From assembly GCA_030386295.1 (NCBI GenBank), contig JANQAO010000001.1:385546-449545 (forward strand): a stretch of 64,000 nt of DNA, written 5' to 3'. This DNA is from Candidatus Persebacteraceae bacterium Df01 (GTDB lineage Bacteria > Pseudomonadota > Gammaproteobacteria > Tethybacterales > Persebacteraceae). The translations under genes and the position numbers were made by a program. Below are positions 27,440 to 35,054 of the stretch, one piece after another. The number at the start of each line of letters is the position of its first letter. The stretch's first letter is position 1. The notes under the pieces were generated by a model that saw only the letters and a program-made list of their open reading frames with translations, had not been told where the DNA came from and did not search any database.

Positions 27440-28396
27440 ATGTTAAAACAAATATGGCTTGCCAAACCGCGCGGTTTTTGCGCCGGTGTAGAGCGCGCCA
27501 TTGATATTGTTGAGCGGGTGCTGCAAAAGCATGGAGCACCCGTGTATGTCAAGCATGAAATCGTGCATAACCGACATGTGGTGGAAAACTTTGAGCAGCG
27601 TGGCGTGATTTTTGTGGAAACTCCGACCGAAGCACCGTTTGGTGCAGTGTTAGTGTATTCAGCGCATGGCGTTTCACAAGCGGTGCGTTGTACTGCTGCC
27701 GCTCGCCAACAATACATTTATGATGCCACTTGTCCGTTGGTTACCAAAGTCCACAGTGAAGTCAGCCGTTTGCGTGCTGCCGATTATGAAATCATTATGG
27801 TTGGCCACCGTGGGCATCCAGAAGTGGAAGGTACACTTGGGCAGGCGGATGATGGAGTGTATTTGGTGGAAGATGAAAAAGACGCGATAGCGTTGCAAGT
27901 GAGCAACCCAGAACGGTTGGCATATGTAACTCAAACTACGCTGTCGGTAGATGATACTGCGCGATTGGTAGCTGTTTTGCGTACCCGCTTTCCCAACATT
28001 CGCGCGCCGCGACAGGATGATATTTGTTATGCGACTCAAAACCGACAGGACGCAGTCAAAAAAATGGCAGCTCGCTGTGATTTGATATTGGTTGTCGGTT
28101 CGCAAACTAGCTCTAACTCTAACCGCTTGTGCGAGGTAGCGCAACAGGCTGGCACCCACGCGTATTTGGTAAATGATGCTGCCGAAATGCAGGAAGATTG
28201 GTTGTGTAATGTCGCGGTAGTGGGCGTGACTGCCGGCGCTTCTGCTCCCGATGCATTGGTGCGCGATTTGGTGCGCTGGTTGAAACTGCATGCCATTTCC
28301 AATTGTGTTGTGCAAGAAATGAGTGGTGCAGAAGAAAATATTGTTTTTATGGCGCCGAAATCTTTGCTGCAACAAAAAATAGTGGAACGGCATTGA
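27440..28396 (+). CDS. ispH: 4-hydroxy-3-methylbut-2-enyl diphosphate reductase IspH
   Basis: 318 residues. The iron-sulfur enzyme of the last step of the MEP pathway, producing IPP and DMAPP. Cluster cysteines are visible in RGFCAGVERAI (Cys14) and DATCPLVTKVH, and a further conserved Cys in DDICYATQNRQ. The stretch VGSQTSSNSNRL and VGVTAGASAP are also typical of the family. It opens a long plus-strand run. The next gene, thiO, appears to start on a TTG that overlaps the ispH stop (TTGA). Confidence 0.97.
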   Translation: MLKQIWLAKPRGFCAGVERAIDIVERVLQKHGAPVYVKHEIVHNRHVVENFEQRGVIFVETPTEAPFGAVLVYSAHGVSQAVRCTAAARQQYIYDATCPLVTKVHSEVSRLRAADYEIIMVGHRGHPEVEGTLGQADDGVYLVEDEKDAIALQVSNPERLAYVTQTTLSVDDTARLVAVLRTRFPNIRAPRQDDICYATQNRQDAVKKMAARCDLILVVGSQTSSNSNRLCEVAQQAGTHAYLVNDAAEMQEDWLCNVAVVGVTAGASAPDALVRDLVRWLKLHAISNCVVQEMSGAEENIVFMAPKSLLQQKIVERH

Positions 28397-29475
28397 GCGG
28401 GCAAGCAGATTATGTGATTATTGGTGGCGGTCTGGTGGGCATGCTCACAGCACTGGAACTGTATAAAACCGGTGCTCGGATTGTCGTTGCCGACGCTGGT
28501 ATTCCTCAAGCATCATGGGCGGCAGGTGGGATTTTGTCGCCGTTACCGCCGTGGGGTTATGCTGATGCCGTGTCAGAACTCATAAAAACGAGTGTGACAA
28601 TGTTGTTTAGTATTATTAACGAAGTGCAAAAATTAAGTGGTATTGATTGCAATTGGAATCGTGCTGGCATGTTGGTTTTGCCGTCTAAAAATTCACAGCG
28701 ATTGGCTGCTTGGCGTAAAGAAAACTACTCTACTGCCGTGCCGGTACGTTGGCTGGCACCGTTGTTAGCTACTGACGGTTATGGGGAGTGGCTACCTGCC
28801 ATTGCCCAATTGCAACCGCGATTACTATTGAAAGCCTTGCGTTATACGTTGCGACAATATGGTGTGGCATTTTATCCGGCGGTGCAACAAGTAGAAGTGT
28901 CTGGCGATAGAGCAAAAGTGGTGCGGTTGCAGGATGGATCTATATTGCAGGGAAGCGCTTATGTGTTGTGTGCCGGTGCTGCTAGTGAAGCTTTGTGCCC
29001 GCCGCCTGCGCCACCGGTAACGCCGATGCGTGGACAAATTCTGCTGTATGCGCCGGATAAACCGTTGCTTTGCACCGTATTACGCGAGGAAGACGGATTA
29101 TATCTGTCGCCGCGTTCCGACGGTTTGTTGGTTGGTTCCACATGCGAAGATGTTGGTTTTGATAATCGTACTACTGCTGTTGTCATTGCTGCCTTGCATC
29201 GAAGAGCCTGTGAATTATTTCCAGCACTTCGGCGTACTCCACCAATTAACGCGTGGTCAGGATTGCGACCGATGCTACATGATAATATTCCAGTAATTGA
29301 CCGCCATCCGAAATTGTGCAATTTTTATCTCAATACGGGTCATTCGCGTTATGGAATATCTATGGCGCCGGCTGCTGCTCGCCGATTGCTTGCCGTAATG
29401 CGTCGTGAAGGGGATCCCGGCGCCTACGCTTTCCGGAATGATTGGACATCCTCAATACGCAATGGACGTTCTTAA
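28393..29475 (+). CDS. thiO: FAD-dependent glycine oxidase-like protein ThiO
   Basis: 360 residues from the TTG at 28393, which overlaps the ispH stop by 3 bases. The frame stays open for 30 more codons upstream inside ispH, but those residues do not resemble the family. It has the dinucleotide-binding loop DYVIIGGGLVGMLTALEL, then WAAGGILSPL, and the late GHSRYGISMAPAAARRL segment of the glycine/D-amino-acid oxidase family. ThiO makes dehydroglycine for the thiazole of thiamine in aerobic bacteria. No other thi genes are nearby, so a related amino acid oxidase is possible. Confidence 0.82.
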   Translation: MSGQADYVIIGGGLVGMLTALELYKTGARIVVADAGIPQASWAAGGILSPLPPWGYADAVSELIKTSVTMLFSIINEVQKLSGIDCNWNRAGMLVLPSKNSQRLAAWRKENYSTAVPVRWLAPLLATDGYGEWLPAIAQLQPRLLLKALRYTLRQYGVAFYPAVQQVEVSGDRAKVVRLQDGSILQGSAYVLCAGAASEALCPPPAPPVTPMRGQILLYAPDKPLLCTVLREEDGLYLSPRSDGLLVGSTCEDVGFDNRTTAVVIAALHRRACELFPALRRTPPINAWSGLRPMLHDNIPVIDRHPKLCNFYLNTGHSRYGISMAPAAARRLLAVMRREGDPGAYAFRNDWTSSIRNGRS

Positions 29476-29821
29476 CGGGCGGCGCCTAAAAAAGGCAGCA
29501 ATTTTTTCATGGCGTGGGCTGCAGGCTACTTGGCGCGATGAACCCGCTTTCCGTCAGGAATTGGCAGTGGCAGTGTTGTTATTGCCGTTGGCGTTTTGGT
29601 TGACGTCCGATTCGGTGGAGCGGGCGCTGCTCGTAGGCACCGTGCTGCTGGTATTGGTAGTGGAAGTGCTCAATACTGCTTTGGAAGCTGCAGTAGATTT
29701 GGTAGCTCAACAAAACAAACACCCGCTGGCAGCAAAGGCTAAAGATTGCGGTAGTGCCGCTGTATTTTTGTCTATCCTTATCGCAATGGTGGTGTGGGGA
29801 GTGGTGTTGTGGCCGCATTAG
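29462..29821 (+). CDS. dgkA: Diacylglycerol kinase DgkA
   Basis: 119 residues from the ATG at 29462, a small integral membrane kinase that recycles diacylglycerol to phosphatidate. It aligns by eye with E. coli DgkA: AAIFSWRGLQATWRDEPAFRQE, then VEVLNTALEAAVDLV with the conserved Glu and Asn residues of the active site, and AKDCGSAAVFLSI. Three hydrophobic segments are present. The start overlaps the end of thiO by 14 bases; an earlier ATG at 29438 is possible. cmk begins inside its 3' end. Confidence 0.92.
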   Translation: MDVLNGRRLKKAAIFSWRGLQATWRDEPAFRQELAVAVLLLPLAFWLTSDSVERALLVGTVLLVLVVEVLNTALEAAVDLVAQQNKHPLAAKAKDCGSAAVFLSILIAMVVWGVVLWPH

Positions 29822-30492
29822 TGCCGGTTATTACTATTGATGGTCCGGCTGCTTCTGGGAAAGGGACAGTAGCTCGGTTATTGGCTCAGTATTTGGGCTT
29901 TAATTGTTTAGATTCTGGAAAAATTTATCGTGCTGCTGGCATGCTAGCACTGCAGAGCAATCTTGCACTGGATGATGAGGCGGATATGCTGTATTTAGCG
30001 GGGACGCTGGTGAAAAATGAGGCGACGCTGTCATCACTGATGCAAAGTCCTAATATCGGTGATGAAGCGGTGGGCGCGGCGGCGTCACAATTGGCAGCTA
30101 TTGCCGGGGTACGTGCAGCATTATTGCCTTTACAGCGGACACAGTTGCGTCCGCCGGGATTGGTGGCAGATGGGCGCGATATGGGTACGGTGGTGTTTCC
30201 TGACGCGGTGCTGAAAGTTTTTTTAACCGCCGATATTAACGAACGAGCGCGTAGACGTTGGCAGCAATTACAGGAATGTGGAATGCATGGTACAATGAAA
30301 GACATTTTTTTAGATTTAAGGCGGCGGGATGAGCAGGACTCCTGTCGCGCACAATCTCCTTTGCGAGCAGCGGCGGATTCTTTACGGATTGACTCCACAC
30401 AGTGTACACCGGAAGAGTTAGCTTCCCAGCTGGCAAAAGATTTTATTGCGCGCTGCTCTTTTTCGCCATTTTGTTTCCCACAAGGAGATTAA
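29809..30492 (+). CDS. cmk: Cytidylate kinase Cmk
   Basis: 227 residues from a GTG at 29809, chosen because GGGGAG lies 7 bases upstream and the N-terminus (M)AALVPVITIDGPAASGKGT then matches the family. Phosphorylates CMP and dCMP. The P-loop is GPAASGKGT, and the substrate region DGRDMGTVVFPDA is clear. The start overlaps the last codons of dgkA. It immediately precedes rpsA, the conserved cmk-rpsA-ihfB order of gammaproteobacteria. Confidence 0.95.
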   Translation: MAALVPVITIDGPAASGKGTVARLLAQYLGFNCLDSGKIYRAAGMLALQSNLALDDEADMLYLAGTLVKNEATLSSLMQSPNIGDEAVGAAASQLAAIAGVRAALLPLQRTQLRPPGLVADGRDMGTVVFPDAVLKVFLTADINERARRRWQQLQECGMHGTMKDIFLDLRRRDEQDSCRAQSPLRAAADSLRIDSTQCTPEELASQLAKDFIARCSFSPFCFPQGD

Positions 30493-30499
30493 TAATAAT

Positions 30500-32221
30500 A
30501 TGAGTCAAACTTTTGCCGAGCTGTTTGAAGCGGTTTCCAAAGAACGTCGTTTAGAAGAAGGGACAGATCTTCTCGCCCATGTGCGTGACATTAACGATAA
30601 TTATGTAGTAGTTAATGCCGGACTTAAATCCGAAGCGCACATCCCTCTTGAAGAATTTTATCTTGAAGATGAGCAATTGGAAGTTGCTATCGGCGACCAA
30701 GTTGAAGTGGAAATTGAGCTTTTAGAAAATGGCCTTGGTGAAGCGGTACTATCGCGCCGTCAGACTCGCCGCAAACACGCGTGGCAGAAGATTATGGAAG
30801 CGATGGAAAATGAAGGCGTGGTGGAAGGCGTGGTGGTTAATCGCATCAAAGGAGGTTATTCGGTGATGATAGAAAGTCTGCGAGCCTTTTTACCCGGTTC
30901 GCTGGTGGATGTTTTTCCACTGGAAGACCCTAACTCCCTTTTGGGTCAACGCTTAGAATTTCGCCCTATCAAGGTACATGTTGCACGCAACAGTATTGTA
31001 GTGTCGCGTCGTGCCGTTATTGAGCAAACTATGCTGGAAGTCAAAGACAGCAATGCTATCGCCGAAATAAAAGAAGGTGCCCGGTTTACCGGCACCGTGC
31101 GCGCGATCGTGGAATACGGCGCTTTTGTAGAAATCTCTCCCGGAATTTACGGATTGTTACACATCACCGATATTTCGTGGAAACACACCTCTTCAGTTAA
31201 CGAAGTTTTGAGCCGTGGCGATGAGGTGGAAGTTATGGTGCTGGCAATTGACAAGGAAAAAAATCATGTATCGTTAGGCATGAAGCATTTGCAACCTAAT
31301 CCGTGGGAATTTTTCAGTCGTGCCCATCCAGTAAATTCGCGCGCTTTCGGTAAAGTCACGCGCGTTTTGGAGTATGGTATCTTTGTGGAAGTGGAAGACG
31401 GAGTTCAGGGGCTGGTGCACACTTCAGAGATGAGTTGGACGCGCAAAAATCCTAATCCTTCCAAACTGTATAGCGCGGGCGATGAAGTGGAAATCATGGT
31501 GTTGGAAATTGATACAGAACGCCGTCGTATTTCTTTGGGGATCAAACAGTGCCAGCCTAATCCGTGGCAAGAATTTGCTGTGGCTTATCGCAAGGGCGAC
31601 AAAGTTAACGGTAAAGTGCGCTCCATTAGTGAATTTGGTCTTTTTGTTGAACTGTCCGGCGATATTGATGGTTTAGTGCGTATGTCAGAATTGTCGTATG
31701 AGAAAAGCGGCGAAGAGGCGGTACGCGATTACAGTAAAGGGCAGGAAGTGGAAATGGTTGTGGTGGCAATTGATGCCGAACGTGAGCGTATTAGCTTGAG
31801 CATTAAACAACTGCAGGATGGTGGTTTTGGCGCTTTTTGTGAAGAGTATTTGCGTGGAGCTATGGTGCGTGGAACGATTGCTGTTTTTGCCGAAAAAGGT
31901 GCGCAGGTTAATCTAGAAAATGGTGTGCGTGGCTTTTTGCCTATTAGTGAAATTGCTGAGCAACATGTGGAAAATATGAGTGACCATATTAAAGAGGGCG
32001 AAGAGCGCGAATTTCTACTCATAGATACTGACATGCGCAATCGTCAAGCTATTTTGTCGCTTAAAGAAAAAGGTCGTCGCCAGCGTGAACTGGCTACGCA
32101 AGAGCGTAAACAACGGTCACCGGCGGGTAACACATTAGGTGCTTTGTTGCAGGCTAAAATTTTGGAAACAAAAGAAGAAGCAGAAAGACAGGCGGAACAG
32201 GCGCCAAATGACGACGAATGA
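30500..32221 (+). CDS. rpsA: 30S ribosomal protein S1
   Basis: 573 residues (E. coli 557), starting at the ATG at 30500 after a strong AAGGAGAT site. It has repeated S1 RNA-binding domains, seen as repeated blocks such as GTVRAIVEYGAFVEISPGIYGLLHI, GKVTRVLEYGIFVEVEDGV and GKVRSISEFGLFVELSGDI (each abridged here). It binds mRNA leaders at the ribosome. Since many first genes in this window seem leaderless, S1-dependent initiation would mainly serve internal genes (inference). The stop overlaps the ihfB ATG (ATGA). Confidence 0.97.
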   Translation: MSQTFAELFEAVSKERRLEEGTDLLAHVRDINDNYVVVNAGLKSEAHIPLEEFYLEDEQLEVAIGDQVEVEIELLENGLGEAVLSRRQTRRKHAWQKIMEAMENEGVVEGVVVNRIKGGYSVMIESLRAFLPGSLVDVFPLEDPNSLLGQRLEFRPIKVHVARNSIVVSRRAVIEQTMLEVKDSNAIAEIKEGARFTGTVRAIVEYGAFVEISPGIYGLLHITDISWKHTSSVNEVLSRGDEVEVMVLAIDKEKNHVSLGMKHLQPNPWEFFSRAHPVNSRAFGKVTRVLEYGIFVEVEDGVQGLVHTSEMSWTRKNPNPSKLYSAGDEVEIMVLEIDTERRRISLGIKQCQPNPWQEFAVAYRKGDKVNGKVRSISEFGLFVELSGDIDGLVRMSELSYEKSGEEAVRDYSKGQEVEMVVVAIDAERERISLSIKQLQDGGFGAFCEEYLRGAMVRGTIAVFAEKGAQVNLENGVRGFLPISEIAEQHVENMSDHIKEGEEREFLLIDTDMRNRQAILSLKEKGRRQRELATQERKQRSPAGNTLGALLQAKILETKEEAERQAEQAPNDDE

Positions 32222-32508
32222 GCACACACAAGCAGTTTCTTGTGGATATTATGCGGAAAAAGTTTCCTCATTTACCGGCTGAAGTTGTCAGCGACATGAC
32301 GCAAAAAATTTTTTCCCTAATTGTGAATGCCCTCATTGAGGGTCGGCGAGTGGAAATTCGAAAATTCGGTAGTTTTTTTCTCACTAATTTTGACGTGCGT
32401 CTGTTACGTAACCCTCTTAACGGTGAGATGGTTGAAGTGCCGGCTCGGCAAATCCCCCGTTTTAGAGCCGGTCGGTTGTTGCGTTCAAAAGCCAATCAGC
32501 GTGGTTGA
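32218..32508 (+). CDS. ihfB: Integration host factor beta subunit-like (IhfB)
   Basis: 96 residues of the HU/IHF DNA-bending family. The conserved core GRRVEIRKFGSFFLTNFDVR...RNPLNGEMVEVPAR...PRFRAGRLLR contains the DNA-contacting arm with the RNP motif. The position after rpsA identifies it as IhfB rather than HU. The ATG overlaps the rpsA stop. It lacks the usual IhfB opening MTKSELI, having MSTHKQFLVDIMRKKFP instead, so the N-terminus is somewhat divergent. Confidence 0.92.
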   Translation: MSTHKQFLVDIMRKKFPHLPAEVVSDMTQKIFSLIVNALIEGRRVEIRKFGSFFLTNFDVRLLRNPLNGEMVEVPARQIPRFRAGRLLRSKANQRG

Positions 32509-32536
32509 GCTTAGCGTGTAGCGCTCAGTAGCGGGC

Positions 32537-33670
32537 ATGGCAATTGCAATTGAATGGTTTTTGTTGGCGTTGCCGCTGGTGTTTTTGCTGGGCTGGTTTT
32601 CAGCTCGTCTGGATATTCGGGATATTCGCAAAAGCGGGCGTGAATTGCCGCACGCCTATCTCAAAGGGTTATCGCATTTGTTGCGTGACCAAAAAAAACG
32701 CGCACTAGATGCTTTTTTGCGAGCACAGCCGCTGGATCCGCAATCTGCCGAATTACAGTTTGCGATTGGTGATTTATCGCGGCGTCGAGGTGAGTACCGG
32801 CGGGCGCTAGAAGTGCATCAACAATTATGTGAGCGTGAGGACCTTTCCGCTGCTGACCGAAAGCGAGCGCTATGGGAACTTGCTGGCGATTATTTTCAAA
32901 TGGGTTTTTTGGATGTGGCGGAAAAACATGCTGCTATGATCAAAGATGACGATTATCGTGAGCGCGTTGGTGGCATGTTGCTAGAAATTCGTCAGCGTGC
33001 GTGCGATTATTCGGGAGCGCTTGACGTATTGGATAACATGTCTAAAGAAGCATCGTTGATGCGGCGGACGACAAGGGCGCATCTTTTGTGTGAATGTGCC
33101 AGCCGAAAAACTGTCGTTGATGAAAAACGTCAATTGTTGGAAGCCGCGCTAGTTGCTTATAGCAATTGCGCTCGGGCTGGTATCATGCTTGGAGATATGA
33201 GTGTTGCGGAACAAAATTATGAGTCTGCGGTGGCTCGTTATACTGCGGTAGAAGGGCAAAATTCGCGTTATTTGTGGTGCGCTGTGGAAGGCGCTATGGC
33301 GGCGTACGAATCGCAACAAAAAATAACGGCAGGGATTGACGAAATGTTGCGTTGGTTGCAGCATTATCCATCGTCGCTTCTGTTTGAAGCTGTTTATCAG
33401 GCGATGGCGGCGCGTGGTATGGAAGCAAATCTGGCAGGCGACAATCTTAAGCATGGGTTAGGTTTGGCGGCAGCGGCGGCGTGGAGCGGAGAGAAAGAAC
33501 AACAAGCCGTTGGCGATGAGCGCGATTTATGGCGAGCGTTAACGCAGGCGGTCACTCTCAAACGGCGTTATCGTTGTGAAAATTGCGGCTATGAGACGGG
33601 TAATTTTGCTTGGCAATGCCACAATTGTCTGTCATGGGAGTCGTTTCAGTCTGGAGAGATGCATGGTTAA
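32537..33670 (+). CDS. lapB: Lipopolysaccharide assembly protein LapB
   Basis: 377 residues. An N-terminal membrane helix (WFLLALPLVFLLGWFSARLD) is followed by TPR repeats and a C-terminal rubredoxin-like zinc site CENCGY...CHNCLSWESF. LapB (YciM) is an inner-membrane adaptor that promotes FtsH degradation of LpxC and so limits LPS synthesis. Its place after rpsA-ihfB is as in E. coli, except that lapA, which sits between them there, is missing. Overlaps nadD by 8 bases. Confidence 0.94.
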   Translation: MAIAIEWFLLALPLVFLLGWFSARLDIRDIRKSGRELPHAYLKGLSHLLRDQKKRALDAFLRAQPLDPQSAELQFAIGDLSRRRGEYRRALEVHQQLCEREDLSAADRKRALWELAGDYFQMGFLDVAEKHAAMIKDDDYRERVGGMLLEIRQRACDYSGALDVLDNMSKEASLMRRTTRAHLLCECASRKTVVDEKRQLLEAALVAYSNCARAGIMLGDMSVAEQNYESAVARYTAVEGQNSRYLWCAVEGAMAAYESQQKITAGIDEMLRWLQHYPSSLLFEAVYQAMAARGMEANLAGDNLKHGLGLAAAAAWSGEKEQQAVGDERDLWRALTQAVTLKRRYRCENCGYETGNFAWQCHNCLSWESFQSGEMHG

Positions 33671-34286
33671 AAAAATGGCTTTTTTGGGAGGAACTTTTGA
33701 CCCCCCGCATTATGGTCATATTTGGCTAGCGCGGAAAGCATTGCAGGAGTTGCCAGTGCAAACGGTGCGCGTGATTCCAAACGGTGTTCCCCCCCACCGT
33801 CCCCAGCCAAGAGCGCCATGGGTGGCGAGAGTTGTAATGTGTGAACTGGCATTACAAAATGTTGCCGATGTGGTTGTTGGACGAGATGAGCCGCCGGGTA
33901 GCAATGTTCATTGGACGTTGCGTACATTACAACGATTGCGGCGCCGACATGGACGAGCTCCGTTGTTAATCATAGGTGCCGATTCATTCGCGCAGTTTCA
34001 CCGTTGGCGGTGTTGGCAGCGAATATTAAGTCTCACGAATGTAGTAGTGGCCGCGCGCCATGGTGCTGTTCGCCCACGGTCAATGGTGCGCATGCGTTGC
34101 CGAGTGGTCACTCGCTCACAACAACTTATCGGCAATTGCGGGCGGGTGTTTTTTTGGCGGTCTGGTGCTCCAGCAGTGTCTTCTACCAACATCCGACAGC
34201 GATTGAAAAAAAGACAGTCGGTAACGCATTTGCTGCCGTTGTCCGTGTTGACAGAAATTCAACAACAGGAGTTATATGCAGGTTGA
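33663..34286 (+). CDS. nadD: Nicotinate-nucleotide adenylyltransferase NadD
   Basis: 207 residues from the ATG at 33663, which has GGAGAG 5 bases upstream within the end of lapB. The nucleotidyltransferase motif GGTFDPPHYGH is at the N-terminus and the SSTNIRQRL motif near the C-terminus. Adenylates nicotinate mononucleotide in NAD synthesis. The preceding open frame back to 33576 is a continuation without homology. It overlaps rsfS by 11 bases, forming the usual nadD-rsfS-rlmH set. Confidence 0.95.
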   Translation: MVKKMAFLGGTFDPPHYGHIWLARKALQELPVQTVRVIPNGVPPHRPQPRAPWVARVVMCELALQNVADVVVGRDEPPGSNVHWTLRTLQRLRRRHGRAPLLIIGADSFAQFHRWRCWQRILSLTNVVVAARHGAVRPRSMVRMRCRVVTRSQQLIGNCGRVFFWRSGAPAVSSTNIRQRLKKRQSVTHLLPLSVLTEIQQQELYAG

Positions 34287-34617
34287 AAACGACATTTTGT
34301 CGCTCGTGCGACAAACACTGGAAGATGGTAAAGGTGAAGGTATTGTGGTGCTGCCAGCGTCTCGGCAGTCAGGTGGTCTATTTGACTGGCTTGTTGTTGT
34401 CACTGCATCGTCATCGCGCCATGCGTCAGCTTTGGCGGAACGACTTCGCCGTGCTCTCAAGAACGCGGGCGTTAAAAGACAACACAAAGAAGATTCCAGC
34501 GATCACAGTTGGCTTTTAGTGGATGCGGGTAGCGTAGTGGCGCATGTGATGTTGGCTGAAGCGCGTGCAGTTTACGATTTGGAAAATTTATGGGGATTTG
34601 AGGAAACTGCGTCCTGA
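34276..34617 (+). CDS. rsfS: Ribosomal silencing factor RsfS
   Basis: 113 residues of the Iojap/RsfS family, which binds ribosomal protein L14 and blocks joining of ribosomal subunits in starvation. Recognised by GIVVLPASRQSGGLFDWLVV, then SSSRHASALAERL and the late segment SSDHSWLLVDAGSVVAHVML with the tail YDLENLWGF. The start lies inside the end of nadD; ACAGGAG precedes it. rlmH follows 5 bases after the stop. Confidence 0.95.
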   Translation: MQVENDILSLVRQTLEDGKGEGIVVLPASRQSGGLFDWLVVVTASSSRHASALAERLRRALKNAGVKRQHKEDSSDHSWLLVDAGSVVAHVMLAEARAVYDLENLWGFEETAS

Positions 34618-34622
34618 GAGCT

Positions 34623-35051
34623 GTGCATCTTATAGCCGTGTCGGCACGTGTCCCCGGCTGGTTGACGGGACTGGAGGCAGACTATGCGGTTCGCCTGAAA
34701 ATATTTCGTCTGCATACAGAGACTATTAAACCAGCACCCCCTGCCAAAGAAGCAGCGATTGTATTGTCTCGTTTGCCGGACAACGCGCAATTGATATTGT
34801 TGGACGCTGCCGGTAGACAGTGTGATAGTGACGCTTTTTCTGTTTTTTTGGAAACTCGCATGCAAGAGGTGCGTCCGTTATTTTTTGTGCTGGGTGGGGT
34901 GTCAGGACCGCCGCCATTGGTGCGCGAAAGGGCTGACGCGTGTTTGTCGTTATCGCCGTTGACGTTTGCTCATACTGTGGCAAGGTTGGTATTTGTGGAG
35001 CAAATATTTCGTGCCGATTGTATCTTGCGTGGACATCCGTATCCCAAATAA
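34623..35051 (+). CDS. rlmH: 23S rRNA (pseudouridine-1915-N3)-methyltransferase RlmH
   Basis: 142 residues of the SPOUT family, starting at a GTG. The family features are LILLDAAGRQCDSDAFSVFL, the SAM-binding LGGVSGPPP, LSLSPLTFAHTVARLVFVEQ and the C-terminus ILRGHPYPK. The usual C-terminal ending is HPYHR or HPYHK, so the replacement of His by Pro here is unusual. It methylates the pseudouridine of helix 69 in 23S rRNA. Convergent with the DUF2723 gene, 3 bases apart. Confidence 0.9.
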   Translation: MHLIAVSARVPGWLTGLEADYAVRLKIFRLHTETIKPAPPAKEAAIVLSRLPDNAQLILLDAAGRQCDSDAFSVFLETRMQEVRPLFFVLGGVSGPPPLVRERADACLSLSPLTFAHTVARLVFVEQIFRADCILRGHPYPK

Positions 35052-35054
35052 AAA

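Noticed and set aside
27674-28393. 239-codon open frame opposite ispH
   Set aside because: Antisense to a clear ispH; composition is that of a reverse-frame shadow.
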